A DNA stretch of 64,000 nt. It comes from Gonocerus acuteangulatus (taxonomy: Eukaryota; Arthropoda; Insecta; Hemiptera; Coreidae). Location: NCBI GenBank assembly GCA_946811695.1, contig OX328125.1, forward strand, positions 37,128,734 through 37,192,733, read 5' to 3'. The translations under genes and the position numbers were made by a program. Shown here piece by piece: positions 44,110 through 55,412 of this stretch. Numbering within the stretch: position 1 is the first letter of the stretch; every line of letters starts with the position of its first letter. The notes under the pieces are model-generated. The model was not told the DNA's origin. It worked only from the letters and a program-made list of their open reading frames with translations, and ran no database searches.

Positions 44110-45271
44110 TTTTTATTGTTTGTGAGAAATGCAGACGAAGGAGCAGGATTGAATGCTTTACATTACATAATATAACAGTTGATTCAACGCATAATATACT
44201 CAGCAGGAAATGATTCTTGTCTGTTCTGTCCGGAAACTCCAGTAAATCTTTTTATTATTAAACACATACCATAAAATGGGGACAGGTTATTACAGTGTGT
44301 TGAAATTGGTACAAACTTACTTACTGCTTATATATTTTTCTGAGAGCGAACAGACGAATATATAAACATGTATTTGCCTGTTCGCATTCTTTGGGCAAAT
44401 TTCGACCCTTTGGTATCAGTTAAATAAAAATATTCTTGCAGAATAGGGTTGTACCAAGTTTACCAAACTGCACTAATGTGACCACTTTTACGGTATCTAT
44501 TATTTAAAAAAAAAATAATTTATATTGGGTAGAAATTAAAAAAAGAGTTTATTTTACAGCGCTGAATTATTGATTTTACCCACATTTTCCAGACAGGGCG
44601 GCATCTTAAAATGGAGCATTACTCCCTCTTGTACGGCGAAGGGACTTATTGTAATGAAATATATACAAATATTGGCTATTTTATGGTACGTTAAATTTAT
44701 TCACTGTAGTCAATGCTCTTTTCTATGTTTCCAAGATTAAACATCCATAATTACCTTAATGTTCCTTATGGAAGATATGCATTATTATCCAGTTTCCAAT
44801 GATACCACAGAAAAACTATCTACCCAACAAATGCCTCATTTCTCACCCTATGCTGCATCGCCTATCCTCTCTCACCACCAGTGCGACTCATCATCTGATT
44901 ATCCTAAAAAACGCTAAGTTCTCACATCCTTCTTGATAAACATCAGAAGAACATTGAGACGAAGTATAAAGCGCCGCCTCAGTAGTCAGCGAACCACAGA
45001 AATCGTTCAATTGAAGAGAAAGCCATTCAAAATAAATGCATTAAACTTCAGGTTTTCATTTTAGATATATTTCACCGTAGCAGATCTCTGGGCCTCTGTG
45101 TTCTGAGTGGGGTGCTTGGGAGAGTACTTCAGGATTATGATGAACGCCTAGTTTGCCGAGGAAACTTTAAAATCAGGGTAATACAACACACATCCCTTTT
45201 ACACTTTCACTTTACCGAAAGAGATATTGAGGTCATTATAGAGGTTGAGGTTAAAATAATTTAAAGGAGGG
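44110..45271. other. Spacer with a Helentron-like scrap
   Basis: 44341-44395 carries GAGAGCGAACAGACGAATAT and its inverse around TGTATTTGCC, like the centre of the chimera at 28555-30316 in miniature. No gene recognised. Confidence 0.45.
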
Positions 45272-45279
45272 CTGAAGAT

Positions 45280-45513
45280 CATGGGCGTATATAAGGGGAG
45301 CTGCAGCCCCTCCCCCAAAATCGGTAAAAATGTGTCATAAAAACCTTAAAAATAAATAATATAAGATCAATTAGTTCAGAAAAAGTAATTTTTTAATTGG
45401 CTAACTATTCCAAGTTCTAGATTGTTAGTATTCCATATCCCCTAAATGTTCTCAACCCCCCCGAAATTCTCCCAGCCCCCTCCCCCCGAAATTATTTTCT
45501 ATATACGTCAGAG
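45280..45513. mobile_element. hAT-type MITE, second copy
   Basis: Same family as 10483-10739: CATGGGCGTATATAAGG start, G-rich and C-rich sub-ends, AAAACCTTAAAAATAAAT interior. Right end decayed to ATATACGTCAGAG. Target duplication CTGAAGAT (45272-45279) against CTGACGAT (45514-45521), 7 of 8 bases. Confidence 0.75.
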
Positions 45514-45521
45514 CTGACGAT

Positions 45522-46319
45522 GGTTCTTATGAGTTTAGATTTAAAAGTTTGAACATTTCTGATGTTCTATATTTTCAAGCGTTCTATCTGGTCCGAATGG
45601 TTTCAGAAGTGACTTGTAAAATATCAGTTTCACTACAAATATAAATGTGATTTAAGTTTTAAAAGCTTATGTAGTATGATCCTGATCCTGGATAATGGAA
45701 GGTTATTGAAGTTCAATGGCAATAAATAAAAAAACATCGCCATTAGCGAACTACATTGCGCCCATACAAAGCTCATACAGAGCTTAAGCTTTTGTGCCAA
45801 AGTAAATACATTTTCTCAGGCAGGCGGAAGTGTATTTCCCCCAATATCTTGTTGTATATTTATTATATCCTCCTGCAGGTTTAGTGCTGAGCCACACTCT
45901 TCCGCCTCGGTTCCAGTAAATTTCACACTTGGCCTATTTTTATAGGGATCGTACCCCTCAAAAGATAAAGCATGAATGAAATTGGCTGCTCCTTACGGGA
46001 TAAGGGTTGTGGCGGGCTACGCCTTCAGAAAACCCATAGAAATTTTTTACGGCTTTGAAAAACCAATTTACGCTAAAGGAGGGTAAATCCTACGAGCACC
46101 CTCTTATATTAAGGAGATCGGAAGGGGATATGTACACGCCCTGTAATAATCCACACCTCTTGTATGAAGCAACATCCCTGGGGGGGGGGGAGTTCGTGTA
46201 CCTTATCGAATCACAACATTAATCTTTCTTGTTTATTTATACTTTTTTCTCCTCATATTTGATAAAAAAATTTGCCATACCTTCAAGTAATTGATGTGGT
46301 ATTTAATGCGTTGTCTATA
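45522..46319. other. Spacer
   Basis: G10 run at 46182. No gene recognised. Confidence 0.4.
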
Positions 46320-46500
46320 AGCTGATTATAGGGCTGTTGGATGACAAAATTGGAAAATGTTGACAAACCTTTACTTCCGTACCCTGGTCTGCTCAACACC
46401 ACGTTAAGACTAAATGACAATACATGCAAGGTTCAAATGACCCCTGAAGAGGTGGCATGAAGGCCATGAAACATGTAAGGCATCTATAAAATAAAGTAAT
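46320..46500 (+). repeat. Penelope-like 3' end candidate with hammerhead-like motif
   Basis: The motif at 46444-46471 is followed by AACATGTAAGGCATCTATAA AATAAAG. The order motif, ACATGT, AATAAA is the same as in the other loci, here without an inverted partner. Confidence 0.4.
46444..46471 (+). ncRNA. Hammerhead-core-like motif
   Basis: CTGAAGA, one G, stem GTGGC/GCCAT around ATGAAG, then GAAA and CATGTA. The best-paired single copy of the window. Stem I could not be closed convincingly. Confidence 0.35.
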
Positions 46501-47136
46501 ACCAGAAAGTAACAACACGTGCTATGTTTTGTAATGACCTATTCTAAAGACAACCAAAATACTGAAAACACAATTTTTGTACACATTTAGTTTATCATAT
46601 AAAATATCCTTATTTAACATAATATTATTAATAGCCAGTTTTAAAATAAATAACCAGATATTCAGTTTACAAATAATTATAATATTAAATATAAATAGTA
46701 AGGAGGAATTTATATCATTATTTTTAATTTCTTTATGTATTAATAAAACAACTTATTTATTATTGATTTATGCATTTCCCTTTATTTGTATTTATAGTTT
46801 TGTTATGCATATTAATCTATAGTACATTTAACATCAGGTAAGATATTAGTCCAAGGCACATCTGCTTTGAGTCGGATGTTGAGAAGGTGTAAGCTAATTT
46901 TTGCGGAATATATTTGGAACAACTCAAACAACAATAATTGAGATATGCGTAAATCGAAAATATTCCCGAAACATAAATTTAAAAAAAAATACACTTCGTT
47001 TATATTTCTTACATAAAAAATAACACTTCTTATATATACGCCGAAGGTATTCACGATGAAGATTTTACCGCTAAAAGATTTGTATTGCAATTTTTTCCCC
47101 ATTATTTAGAAATGTTAAAATGTATTCGCTGCTTTG

Positions 47137-47138
<2 letters not shown>
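46501..47138. other. Very AT-rich spacer
   Basis: ORFs of 81 (plus) and 96 (minus) codons are Ile/Phe/Asn-rich with no domain. Confidence 0.4.

Positions 47139-47190
<52 letters not shown>
47139..47190. repeat. Poly-A tract, about 52 bases
   Basis: Uninterrupted A run. It could be the tail of a retroposed copy, but no element end was recognised upstream. Confidence 0.9.
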
Positions 47191-48679
47191 AACAATAAAA
47201 GGGTAGAAAACAGGAAGTTTTTTCGGCAACTTAAAATGCATTTAGAGCATTCATATTTCATGTAGTAAATGATGATTATATTTTAAAACAAACTAAATTT
47301 TGTTAAATATGGTTTGATAGTTTTTGCATTATAATTTTTCAATGTAAATAGTGAAGAAAATAACATTCCGGAAAATTTTCATTCAAATTGTTGTAAAATC
47401 TAGACGAAATGCCGTGGAAATATTCTTTTAAAAAACTAAGGTATTGAAGCTTTTTAACATTTTACAGAATGAAACAAGGTCACTTTGGAAGGTTTTAGGT
47501 TTTCTTTTTTTAACTGTATTAACAATGTTTTCACTTATAAGGGTTATTGGTTAATAACTTTTAATAATTCCGATGCTGTCCTAATTAACCGATCTTCAAT
47601 CTGTAAAATGATGTTGAATACTTGAATGCCTTAGTTTATTTAAAAATAGTTTAATTATGTAAAGCATGTCTTTTGAATTTTTTTCGCTAAAATCCCCAAT
47701 TGTAAAATTATTATGCAAAACCTATCAAACCGATAAAAACGAAATTTGGTAGGCTTTTTCGCTATATCATTTTTATTTTTCTGCTGTAATAAAAAGGTTC
47801 TAAATGCATTTTAGGCTACAAGATGCAACCCTTTTATAATGCCAACGTTGCTTAAATATTCCTCGATTATTTCCAAGTCTTTAGATCGATAATGCGGAAC
47901 GCCTTTTCTTTATCACGGCTTTATTTCACATTTTTCGACATGTTTTGTGCCTTTTTGCATCACATCACCACTTCTCGATAGGGAATTATCTTCTTCTTGA
48001 TTATGTCATCAGAATGACGATATTCTACAAATAGAATGTATAAATTATCTATATATATTAAATGTATATAAATTTTAATGGGGTAAGTATTTAATTTCCG
48101 ATGTCTGGTAAGTAAGGCCGATGAAGATTTGAAGAAATTGTTCGACAAATTTTTTAAGGGTGCATAATCTATAATGCTAAGGGCTCAATAATTTGTACAT
48201 ACCATGCAGCGTGACAAACCTTAAGTCCAACATGTTGATCCACGGTGCGCTTAGAATAAGTAATCGAATATGTTTTTTCAATGATACCGGCCATTAAAAA
48301 AAAAAAGAAACTGCTTTGAGTTAAATAAAAACGTCCCTATAACCTACATAGAACCGCCTGACCGCCAGAAAACGCCCTTACTGAAGAAAGGAGGGATATC
48401 ATGGGACTACATCTGCTTGAAGGAGCACCCGCTGGTAGGGTACTCACAAGGAACGATAAGAACACTTGTTTCTTCTTTATCATTAAGCTGAGAGATTAAC
48501 ATTGAAGGGGATCCGAGGAGATAAAGCAGATCTAGTTTTCGACAAGTGCGTAATTCGCCCTTACTTAGAGCCCTTTTCGGCCCTGATATCGGCTATTGAG
48601 GGTACGGATCGCGGCAAAAGTGGGAATATTGCCACGGAGCTATAAAGTCTCGTTATCCTGATCCATGGTTCCTCTGGAT
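47191..48679. other. Spacer, partly GC-balanced
   Basis: 48340-48670 is GC-balanced and unique-looking (GGAGGGATATCATGGGAC, GTACGGATCGCGGCAAAA). No ORF, RNA or repeat recognised. Confidence 0.4.
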
Positions 48680-48965
48680 GGGGAACCAGTAGGGCCATAA
48701 GACGTTACGGCACGCAAGAATGGTCAGCCAGTAGGTTCGTAAGGAGTTAATGATAAAGGTAGGTAAGGATGATGAACCAGTAGGTACTTACTTCAGGAGA
48801 TAATGATGAAGGAAGGTAAGGATGATGAACCAGTAGGTCCTTACTTAAGGAGTAAATGATGAAGGTAGGTAAGAATGATAAACCAGTAGGTCCATACTTA
48901 AGGAGTAAATGATGAAGGAAGGTAAGGATGGTGAACCAGATGGTCCTTAAGGAGTTAATGTTGAT
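48680..48965. repeat. 53-bp tandem array, about 5 units
   Basis: CCAGTAGG-type phase marks lie at 48684, 48728, 48777, 48830, 48883 and 48936. The later steps are 53 bases each, the earlier ones 44 and 49. Unit core GGTAAGGATGATGAACCAGT AGGTCCTTACTTAAGGAG. The outer units are more diverged. Confidence 0.85.
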
Positions 48966-49753
48966 GATTACCTTCCAAGCGGGACCAGTGGCATCTTCGT
49001 GGATTAAAATTTCTAATTCATCCCCTATCTCCTTTTATTCCTATTACCATCCCAGTCCCACCTTCTCATTTCATTCCTTCCCTTTTTTTTAAAGCCCGAT
49101 TCCCTGCAGAGCAGCCTGGAATGGAAGGGCCGTCGCTAGGAACATGAGACAAAGAGGTTCATTACCCGGGCCTGAGGAAATTACAGGAGATTAAGAGGAG
49201 GGCAGTAGTGACTAGAGGAGAACAAGGAAGGAGGGAGGTTAGGAGAAAGGGCATCGGGAGGGAGATGGGAGAGGGAGGTTAGTAGAAAGGGCACTGCGAG
49301 GGTAGGAGGAGGGAGAGGAACAGTCGTAAAAGAGATACAAACGGGGATTCTAGAGGCAATGTCAAATTGTGATGAGGGGAAGGAAAAAAAAAAAACTTTC
49401 TCGTTAATGAAAACTTTTCTTCAACTAGCGTCTGTGCTCTTTACTCCCTCCTTTAGCAACAATGGCATGGTGCTTTTAAAAATTCTCAGCTAATTATATT
49501 ATATTTGATAAATTAAAAATTTGTGGATAACTAAATAATAAATAAAATGTGAATAACTAAGATGGTTAGCTTACACCACAATCCTGAAGGTTACTACAAT
49601 AAAATACATAAAGAAAAAATAATCTTAAATATGTTTGTTCATTTATATGATTTAAGACCATTCGCTTTATGATTAATTTCTTATACGATTTTTTCTGGAG
49701 TAAACCGTAAAGTCTAATGGAAGGATTTTGCTCCCTCCGACGTTATTTTAAGT

Positions 49754-49755
<2 letters not shown>
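48966..49755. other. Spacer
   Basis: G/A-rich part at 49150-49320, then AT-rich. No gene recognised. Confidence 0.4.

Positions 49756-49759
<4 letters not shown>

Positions 49760-49812
<53 letters not shown>
49760..49812. repeat. (TA)n microsatellite
   Basis: About 26 TA units. A degenerate family-X-like 5' terminus follows at 49870. Confidence 0.95.
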
Positions 49813-49815
<3 letters not shown>

Positions 49816-49869
49816 TTTAAACTTTGTTATTATTACAGGAATATCATTAACAAAGTTATTAGAGAATAT

Positions 49870-49912
49870 TCAAAAAAATCATTCACGCAAGAGCTGTATA
49901 ACTAAACAGAGT
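49870..49912 (+). mobile_element. Degenerate family-X-like 5' terminus
   Basis: TCATTCACGCAAGAGCTGTA TAACTAAAC resembles TCCGTCACGCAAGAGCTGCA TAACTAAGC. The subterminal AGCACTTTCC is lost. Confidence 0.4.
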
Positions 49913-50217
49913 TCCGTAGTTAGATGTGTAATGTAACGCGCAGGTAATTATTTTCAATTTATATATGCCAGTATTTTCTTTAGTATAGATTGAAACATTT
50001 ATAATCAATTATTTGAAATGTTTAATTTACACGCGTGCAATCTAATAAACCACAGCCGTTATCTTTAACAGCTTTTGAGAAGTGTTCGGAGTAGAGGACC
50101 TTCGCTTCGTATATTTTTTAAAAGATCCCAGAAATAGAAAATCGTGGTAAGTAGAAACTTGACTTCATTTTCTTATTTTAACATCGTCCTTAAAAGGTTA
50201 TAATAATAAATGCAGAG
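49913..50217. other. Spacer
   Basis: No feature recognised. Confidence 0.4.
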
Positions 50218-50335
50218 GTCTCCCGTGGTATAGTGGCTAGTGCGTTAGATTCATAAGCGCGCTGATCCCTCGACGTCGACGCTAATGGCCAAAATTTATG
50301 TCGATGCGCCGTAAAAAAAAAAAGAAAAAAAAAAA
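50218..50335 (+). mobile_element. SINE family B with internal deletion
   Basis: Head AGGTCTCCCGTGGTATAGTG GC, then a jump from CATAAGCGCG to CGACGTCGACGCTAATGGCC and the tail GATGCGCCGTA plus poly-A. The B box and about 70 bases are missing. Confidence 0.8.
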
Positions 50336-51030
50336 AAAATGTAATGTACATCATGTCATGATTATACATAGTATTCTTCTAGGGTCTTATTCTTGTTTTT
50401 TCTACTTTTTTATTTTTATCTGTATGTTTTTTACTAATTTAATGTTTTCACAAAGTTATTTTTATTTTTAGGGGTTTGTTATTCACGAACTCGATTAATT
50501 GTTCAATTAGATAGATATGTAAAATCGTATGCTTGTATTATTCTGTAATCGTTTGTATAGTTATTATACAACTTGATGAATATGTATTTCCATTTTATTT
50601 CTGTATTTGGTCGAATCGCCTTCGTTACGGGTGCTAAAAAATAAAAATAAAAGAAGTGGAAAGTCACCCTTCGAAAGCTTTATAAATTCGCTGCATAAAA
50701 GGTTCTCTTGCAATTTTTAATAGAAATGTTGATATCTAACATGCTTGTATTGTACCATTGTTCTGCATATCTCAGCTTCCTAGGTTATTTTTTTTTAATT
50801 ATTAACTCTTCAATAAATTATTAAAAATATAATAATGACTGAGCAGATAATATAATAATGACTTTGTGGCCCTTGTAGAGCATTCCTTAAGAGGAAACGG
50901 GAATTAAATTTTGAAAAGTAATTTATTTTTGTAGATTATTTTAACATTTAACTGTTAGCCAAAGAAGTGAACATTTTTAGATAATAAATATTCTTATGAT
51001 TCTTGTACAACCTAGTTTTATTCGCATTGT
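50336..51030 (+). other. Spacer with LINE 3' tail at about 50520-50655
   Basis: 50600-50650 reads GAATCGCCTTCGTTACGGGT GCTAAAAAATAAAAATAAA, the ending style seen at 27640 and 28380. The rest is AT-rich and unrecognised. Confidence 0.45.
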
Positions 51031-51036
51031 ATATTT

Positions 51037-51110
51037 TGTGTTCTTGTACACATTTTGTGTTCTTGTACACCAATTTTGTGTTCTTGTACACATTTTGTTT
51101 CAATATTCAC
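51037..51110. repeat. 22-bp direct repeats (TTTTGTGTTCTTGTACAC)
   Basis: Three copies in a row at 51037-51095. A longer copy of the last one recurs at 53513-53546, beyond the minisatellite and MITE. Confidence 0.85.
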
Positions 51111-51646
51111 TAAATAACCGACGAATTACAACAAATATCGCTAAAAATTGAAATTTACATCCAAAATCAAACGAATAATAAAATTAATTGAAAATTCCAT
51201 ACATCTAAGCGGATAGCGGTCTAATTATGGCGTAGAACTGGAGTGGGTTCTGAGCTAATCCAATGGTGGTTCTGGTTTGTGGTTGCCGTTGTCCGCATTC
51301 CAAGCCCAATAATACCACTACCATATACAATATTGGCAGGTTTATTGTTAATATCAATCAATTTAATTTTGTCGTTAATTAGTAATAATAAATTGATAGT
51401 AAATTAGAATTGCTCCATTTTCTAAGAAATTCATGTTCTTCAATTTTAGCAAATATTGCCTTACCTTCAGTCTTCGAATATCATAAAAGCCAATTTACAT
51501 AATCATCGCAATATAATATATTTTTTTGCGTAATGAAGTAATATAAAGGGTGTATCACAAGTTAATACTTCAGTATTCGGGTGTAATAATGACAATACTT
51601 CAGGGGCTGAAACCCGACAAAAAATGTAGTTCAACATCATCAACCA

Positions 51647-53246
51647 CACATTTATATGTCATTCCGTTTAAGGGTACGTTTACATGTGACAGTTATTGCA
51701 GGATATTTATATGTCATTCCGTTTAAGGGTACGTTTACATGTGACAGTTATTGCAGGATATTTATATGTCATTCCGTTTAAGGGTACGTTTACTTGTGAC
51801 AGTTATTGCAGGATATTTATATGTCATTCCGTTTAAGGGTACGTTCACATGTGATAGTTATTGCAGGATATTTATATGTCATTCCGTTTAAGGGTACGTT
51901 TACATGTGATAGTTATTGCAGGATATTTATATGTCATTCCGTTTAAGGGTACGTTTACATGTGATAGTTATTGCAGGATATTTATATGTCATTCCGTTTA
52001 AGGGTACGTTTACATGTGATAGTTATTGCAGGATATTTATATGTCATTCCGTTTAAGGGTACGTTTACATGTGATAGTTATTGCAGGATATTTATATGTC
52101 ATTCCGTTTAAGGGTACGTTTACATGTGATAGTTATTGCAGGATATTTATATGTCATTCCGTTTAAGGGTACGTTTACATGTGATAGTTATTGCAGGATA
52201 TTTATATGTCATTCCGTTTAAGGGTACGTTTACATGTGATAGTTATTGCAGGATATTTATATGTCATTCCGTTTAAGGGTACGTTTACATGTGATAGTTA
52301 TTGCAGGATATTTATATGTCATTCCGTTTAAGGGTACGTTTACATGTGATAGTTATTGCAGGATATTTATATGTCATTCCGTTTAAGGGTACGTTTACAT
52401 GTGACAGTTATTGCAGGATATTTATATGTCATTCCGTTTAAGGGTACGTTCACATGTGACAGTTATTGCAGGATATTTATATGTCATTCCGTTTAAGGGT
52501 ACGTTTACATGTGATAGTTATTGCAGGATATTTATATGTCATTCCGTTTAAGGGTACGTTTACATGTGATAGTTATTGCAGGATATTTATATGTCATTCC
52601 GTTTAAGGGTACGTTTACATGTGATAGTTATTGCAGGATATTTATATGTCATTCCGTTTAAGGGTACGTTTACATGTGATAGTTATTGCAGGATATTTAT
52701 ATGTCATTCCGTTTAAGGGTACGTTTACATGTGATAGTTATTGCAGGATATTTATATGTCATTCCGTTTAAGGGTACGTTTACATGTGATAGTTATTGCA
52801 GGATATTTATATGTCATTCCGTTTAAGGGTACGTTTACATGTGATAGTTATTGCAGGATATTTATATGTCATTCCGTTTAAGGGTACGTTTACATGTGAT
52901 AGTTATTGCAGGATATTTATATGCCATTCCGTTCAAGGGTACGTTTACATGTGATAGTTATTGCAGGATATTTATATGCCATTCCGTTTAAGGGTACGTT
53001 TACATGTGATAGTTATTGCAGGATATTTATATGCCATTCCGCTTAAGGGTACGTTTACATGTGATAGTTATTGCAGGATATTTATATGTCATTCCGCTTA
53101 AGGGTACGTTTACATGTGATAGTTATTGCAGGATATTTATATGTCATTCCGCTTAAGGGTACGTTTACATGTGATAGTTTTTGCAGGATATTTATATGTC
53201 ATTCCGCTTAAGGGTACGTTTACATGTGATAGTTATTGCAAGATTT
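51647..53246. repeat. 55-bp minisatellite, 29 units, derived from a MITE end
   Basis: Unit AAGGGTACGTTTACATGTGA TAGTTATTGCAGGATATTTA TATGTCATTCCGTTT. Unit starts are at 51670 + 55k; the last start checked, 53210, is exactly 28 steps on, so no indel broke phase. Variants cluster: TGACAG in units 1-3 and again near 52400-52460, and CCGCTTAAG with TGCCATT toward the right end. AAGGGTACGTTTACATGTGACAG is the terminus of MITE family M. The last unit runs into the rest of the MITE. Confidence 0.95.
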
Positions 53247-53456
53247 TATGTCAGACAGAAATTGTGAATAACGTAAACTGCAAACAATTTATTTCTGAGA
53301 TATATATTTCTATCACGGGCAATAATGGAGCGTTTACATCTGACACTTCTCGCAGGAAATATATCTCAGGTGTCGGATATAATAATTATAATAGTTATCT
53401 ATTCGATACCTTAGATATATTTCCTGTGAGAAGTGTCAGATGTAAACGGACCTTAA
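53210..53456. mobile_element. MITE family M copy at the end of the minisatellite
   Basis: AATAACGTAAACTGCAAACA ATTTATTTCTGAG, then a palindrome from GCGTTTACATCTGACACTTC to its complement AAGTGTCAGATGTAAACGGA (53456). Same body as 17312-17553. Its left terminus is the last minisatellite unit. Confidence 0.8.
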
Positions 53457-53512
53457 GACATATGCCGTTCTAAAGTTTTTTTAGGAAAACCCGTGTTTTT
53501 TGTATTACAACT

Positions 53513-53546
53513 CCAATTTTGTGTTCTTGTACACATTTTGTTTCAA
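53513..53546. repeat. Copy of the 51072-51105 segment
   Basis: CCAATTTTGTGTTCTTGTAC ACATTTTGTTTCAA occurs at both places in the same orientation, 2.4 kb apart. Confidence 0.85.
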
Positions 53547-53825
53547 CGATTCATTACATTTTTTAAATCAGCATTAAATTTTATTTAAGGCTAATGCACA
53601 TTCAATGTTCACAATTATCACATTCAAACCGTAATATCAGTTCAAAAAGTAGACAAAATAAAAGCTACTGGTTAACGACAACTTTTTGAAAATCACTCAG
53701 ATCAGATTTTTCCATATTCGATTGTTTGACACGGTAGGGACGACATCATACATAAGTTGACATAAAATAAATTTTATAATTATTCATTAAATGACCCTTA
53801 GCTCAAATATATAGAATTGGCGGAT
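53547..53825. other. Spacer
   Basis: No feature recognised. Confidence 0.4.
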
Positions 53826-53889
53826 AAGGCGAAAGGTCAATAAAACTTCGCCACACACTTTCACACTTTTTATTTCTCTTCCCTACATT

Positions 53890-53917
53890 TTTCGCGCCAA
53901 TTTTGGGGCCTCTTCAG
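53890..53917 (-). ncRNA. Hammerhead-core-like motif
   Basis: Minus strand: CTGAAGA, one G, stem GCCCCAA/TTGGCGC with one C-C mismatch, GAAA. Confidence 0.3.
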
Positions 53918-54050
53918 GGGAATATACTTAAAACATAACTTCAGCCTCAACTTGAGGAGGAGAACCTTCCACTAGCAGGGCCTCGTCGAGAGAGAGAGAG
54001 AGAGAGAGAGAGGGTCTAGAAGGGCCCTACGTGGCCCTAAGTATATTCCC

Positions 54051-54078
54051 CTGAAGAGGCCCCAAAATTGGCGCGAAA
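54051..54078 (+). ncRNA. Hammerhead-core-like motif
   Basis: Identical mirror copy in the right arm. Confidence 0.3.
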
Positions 54079-54150
54079 AATGTAGGGAAGAGAAATAAAA
54101 AGTGTGAATGTGTGAGGCGAAGTTTTATTGACCTTCCACCTGATTCGATA

Positions 54151-55156
54151 AGCCTATAAATTTGATATTTTTTCATGTTCCTTCAATACACGCTAAAAGT
54201 TGAATCGCCTAACCACGACAACTTATTGAATGATAAATATTATTTTTTTAATGCACTGCTGACTCAATATTTAATTTATTCCGGAGATAACTCAAAATTC
54301 CAATGTACTGATTTAGTTTTTACCACACATTGGTTGGGCATTGTGTCTAGCTGGTTTCGTTGCAAGTGAAAATAACGGCCAGTAAGGGTAAATTCATAAT
54401 TTAGTTCTGGATCAGACCCTCAGTCATAATGGAACAATTTAGATTATTTCTTATATAAAAAAAAAAAACATCTTTCGCTTTAGATATCTATGACTTATAT
54501 GTAATTTCGTTGCTCTAGAGCAATATTTATGGGCTGTAAGAGGGAATTAGTAATTTGGGCCAGGAGTAAACCCTTTCTTCTGATGGGCCAATTTAATTTA
54601 TCTTTACACTACATGTTTTTCTTCAGATAACTACGACGCACAGAGTGGAAAATATTCAATTTTCGAAAGCGCTGATTTCGATTATTTAGCTTGTGTTTCT
54701 CACACTATATTAGCTACAGGATCTTGGAACAGGATGAATATTTGCATGGTTCAAGGTTATTCCCATTAATTTAGGCCCAAAGTCAGAATAATTAAAAAAT
54801 TTCCAAATTACACACTACAATAAATAATTAATATATAATTTCAAAAGAGAGAGAAAAAAATTAACCAAGCCACACATCAGTCAAACTGAACAAAAAAAAA
54901 AAAAATAGAGCGCATTACAACGCTATAAGTTACGAATTTTGTGTTTGCATTGAGAACAGGTATGATTAAAATAAAAGCTCCGGCTTCCTCCGAGATGAGA
55001 AAGGTCACATTTTAAACTAGAAGTGTTAAAGTAAAGATTAGAACAAAAACCATCTGCTTATCCGATCATAACACCGGAATGAAAGGAAAGGATTGGAGTA
55101 CGCCTTTATTTGTTGCACTATCTAGTTTAACCAATTGGCTCAGACAATATATTATA
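54151..55156. other. AT-rich spacer
   Basis: A 64-codon ORF (54175-54369) without domain. Nothing else recognised. Confidence 0.4.
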
Positions 55157-55412
55157 TCGTCGATGCAAAAGCAAACTAACGAATATGAAAATCAACACTT
55201 TTCAGAGTGGAAAAGCATTTATTCATAACTTTTTTTTGGACAGTCAAATATTCGGCAGATTTGACCTTTTGATAGTGGAATACTTTCCCTTTAATAGAGT
55301 GAAGTCAGATTGAAGAATTTGCCGTAAATAAGTCCAGCAGAAATTATTAAAGATGGAGAATGAAAGATGCATTTTTTCATATTCGTTAGTTTGCTTTTGT
55401 ATCGACGATCTC
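55157..55412. mobile_element. Small inverted-repeat element
   Basis: ATCGTCGATGCAAAAGCAAA CTAACGAATATGAAAA at the left and its near-exact complement at 55373-55410, about 180 bases apart. MITE-like size. No clear target duplication. Confidence 0.6.

Larger units (their letters stand above)
53826..54150. mobile_element. Inverted repeat with hammerhead-like motifs and (GA)n centre
   Basis: Arms about 53830-53935 and 54030-54145. The centre holds a (GA)n tract at 53989-54013. Each arm carries CCCCTGAAGAGGCCCC...GGCGCGAAAA outward, followed by AATAAAAAGTGTGAA. It has the same layout as 22975-24035 and 33866-34121. Confidence 0.7.

Noticed and set aside
46812..47102. 96-codon minus-strand ORF
   Set aside because: Ile/Leu/Phe-rich in very AT-rich DNA, no domain, no conserved pattern.
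51647..53246. 55-bp array as CRISPR or as a coding repeat
   Set aside because: No spacers. The ORF at 53126-53473 is a read-through of the unit and the MITE with no codon bias.
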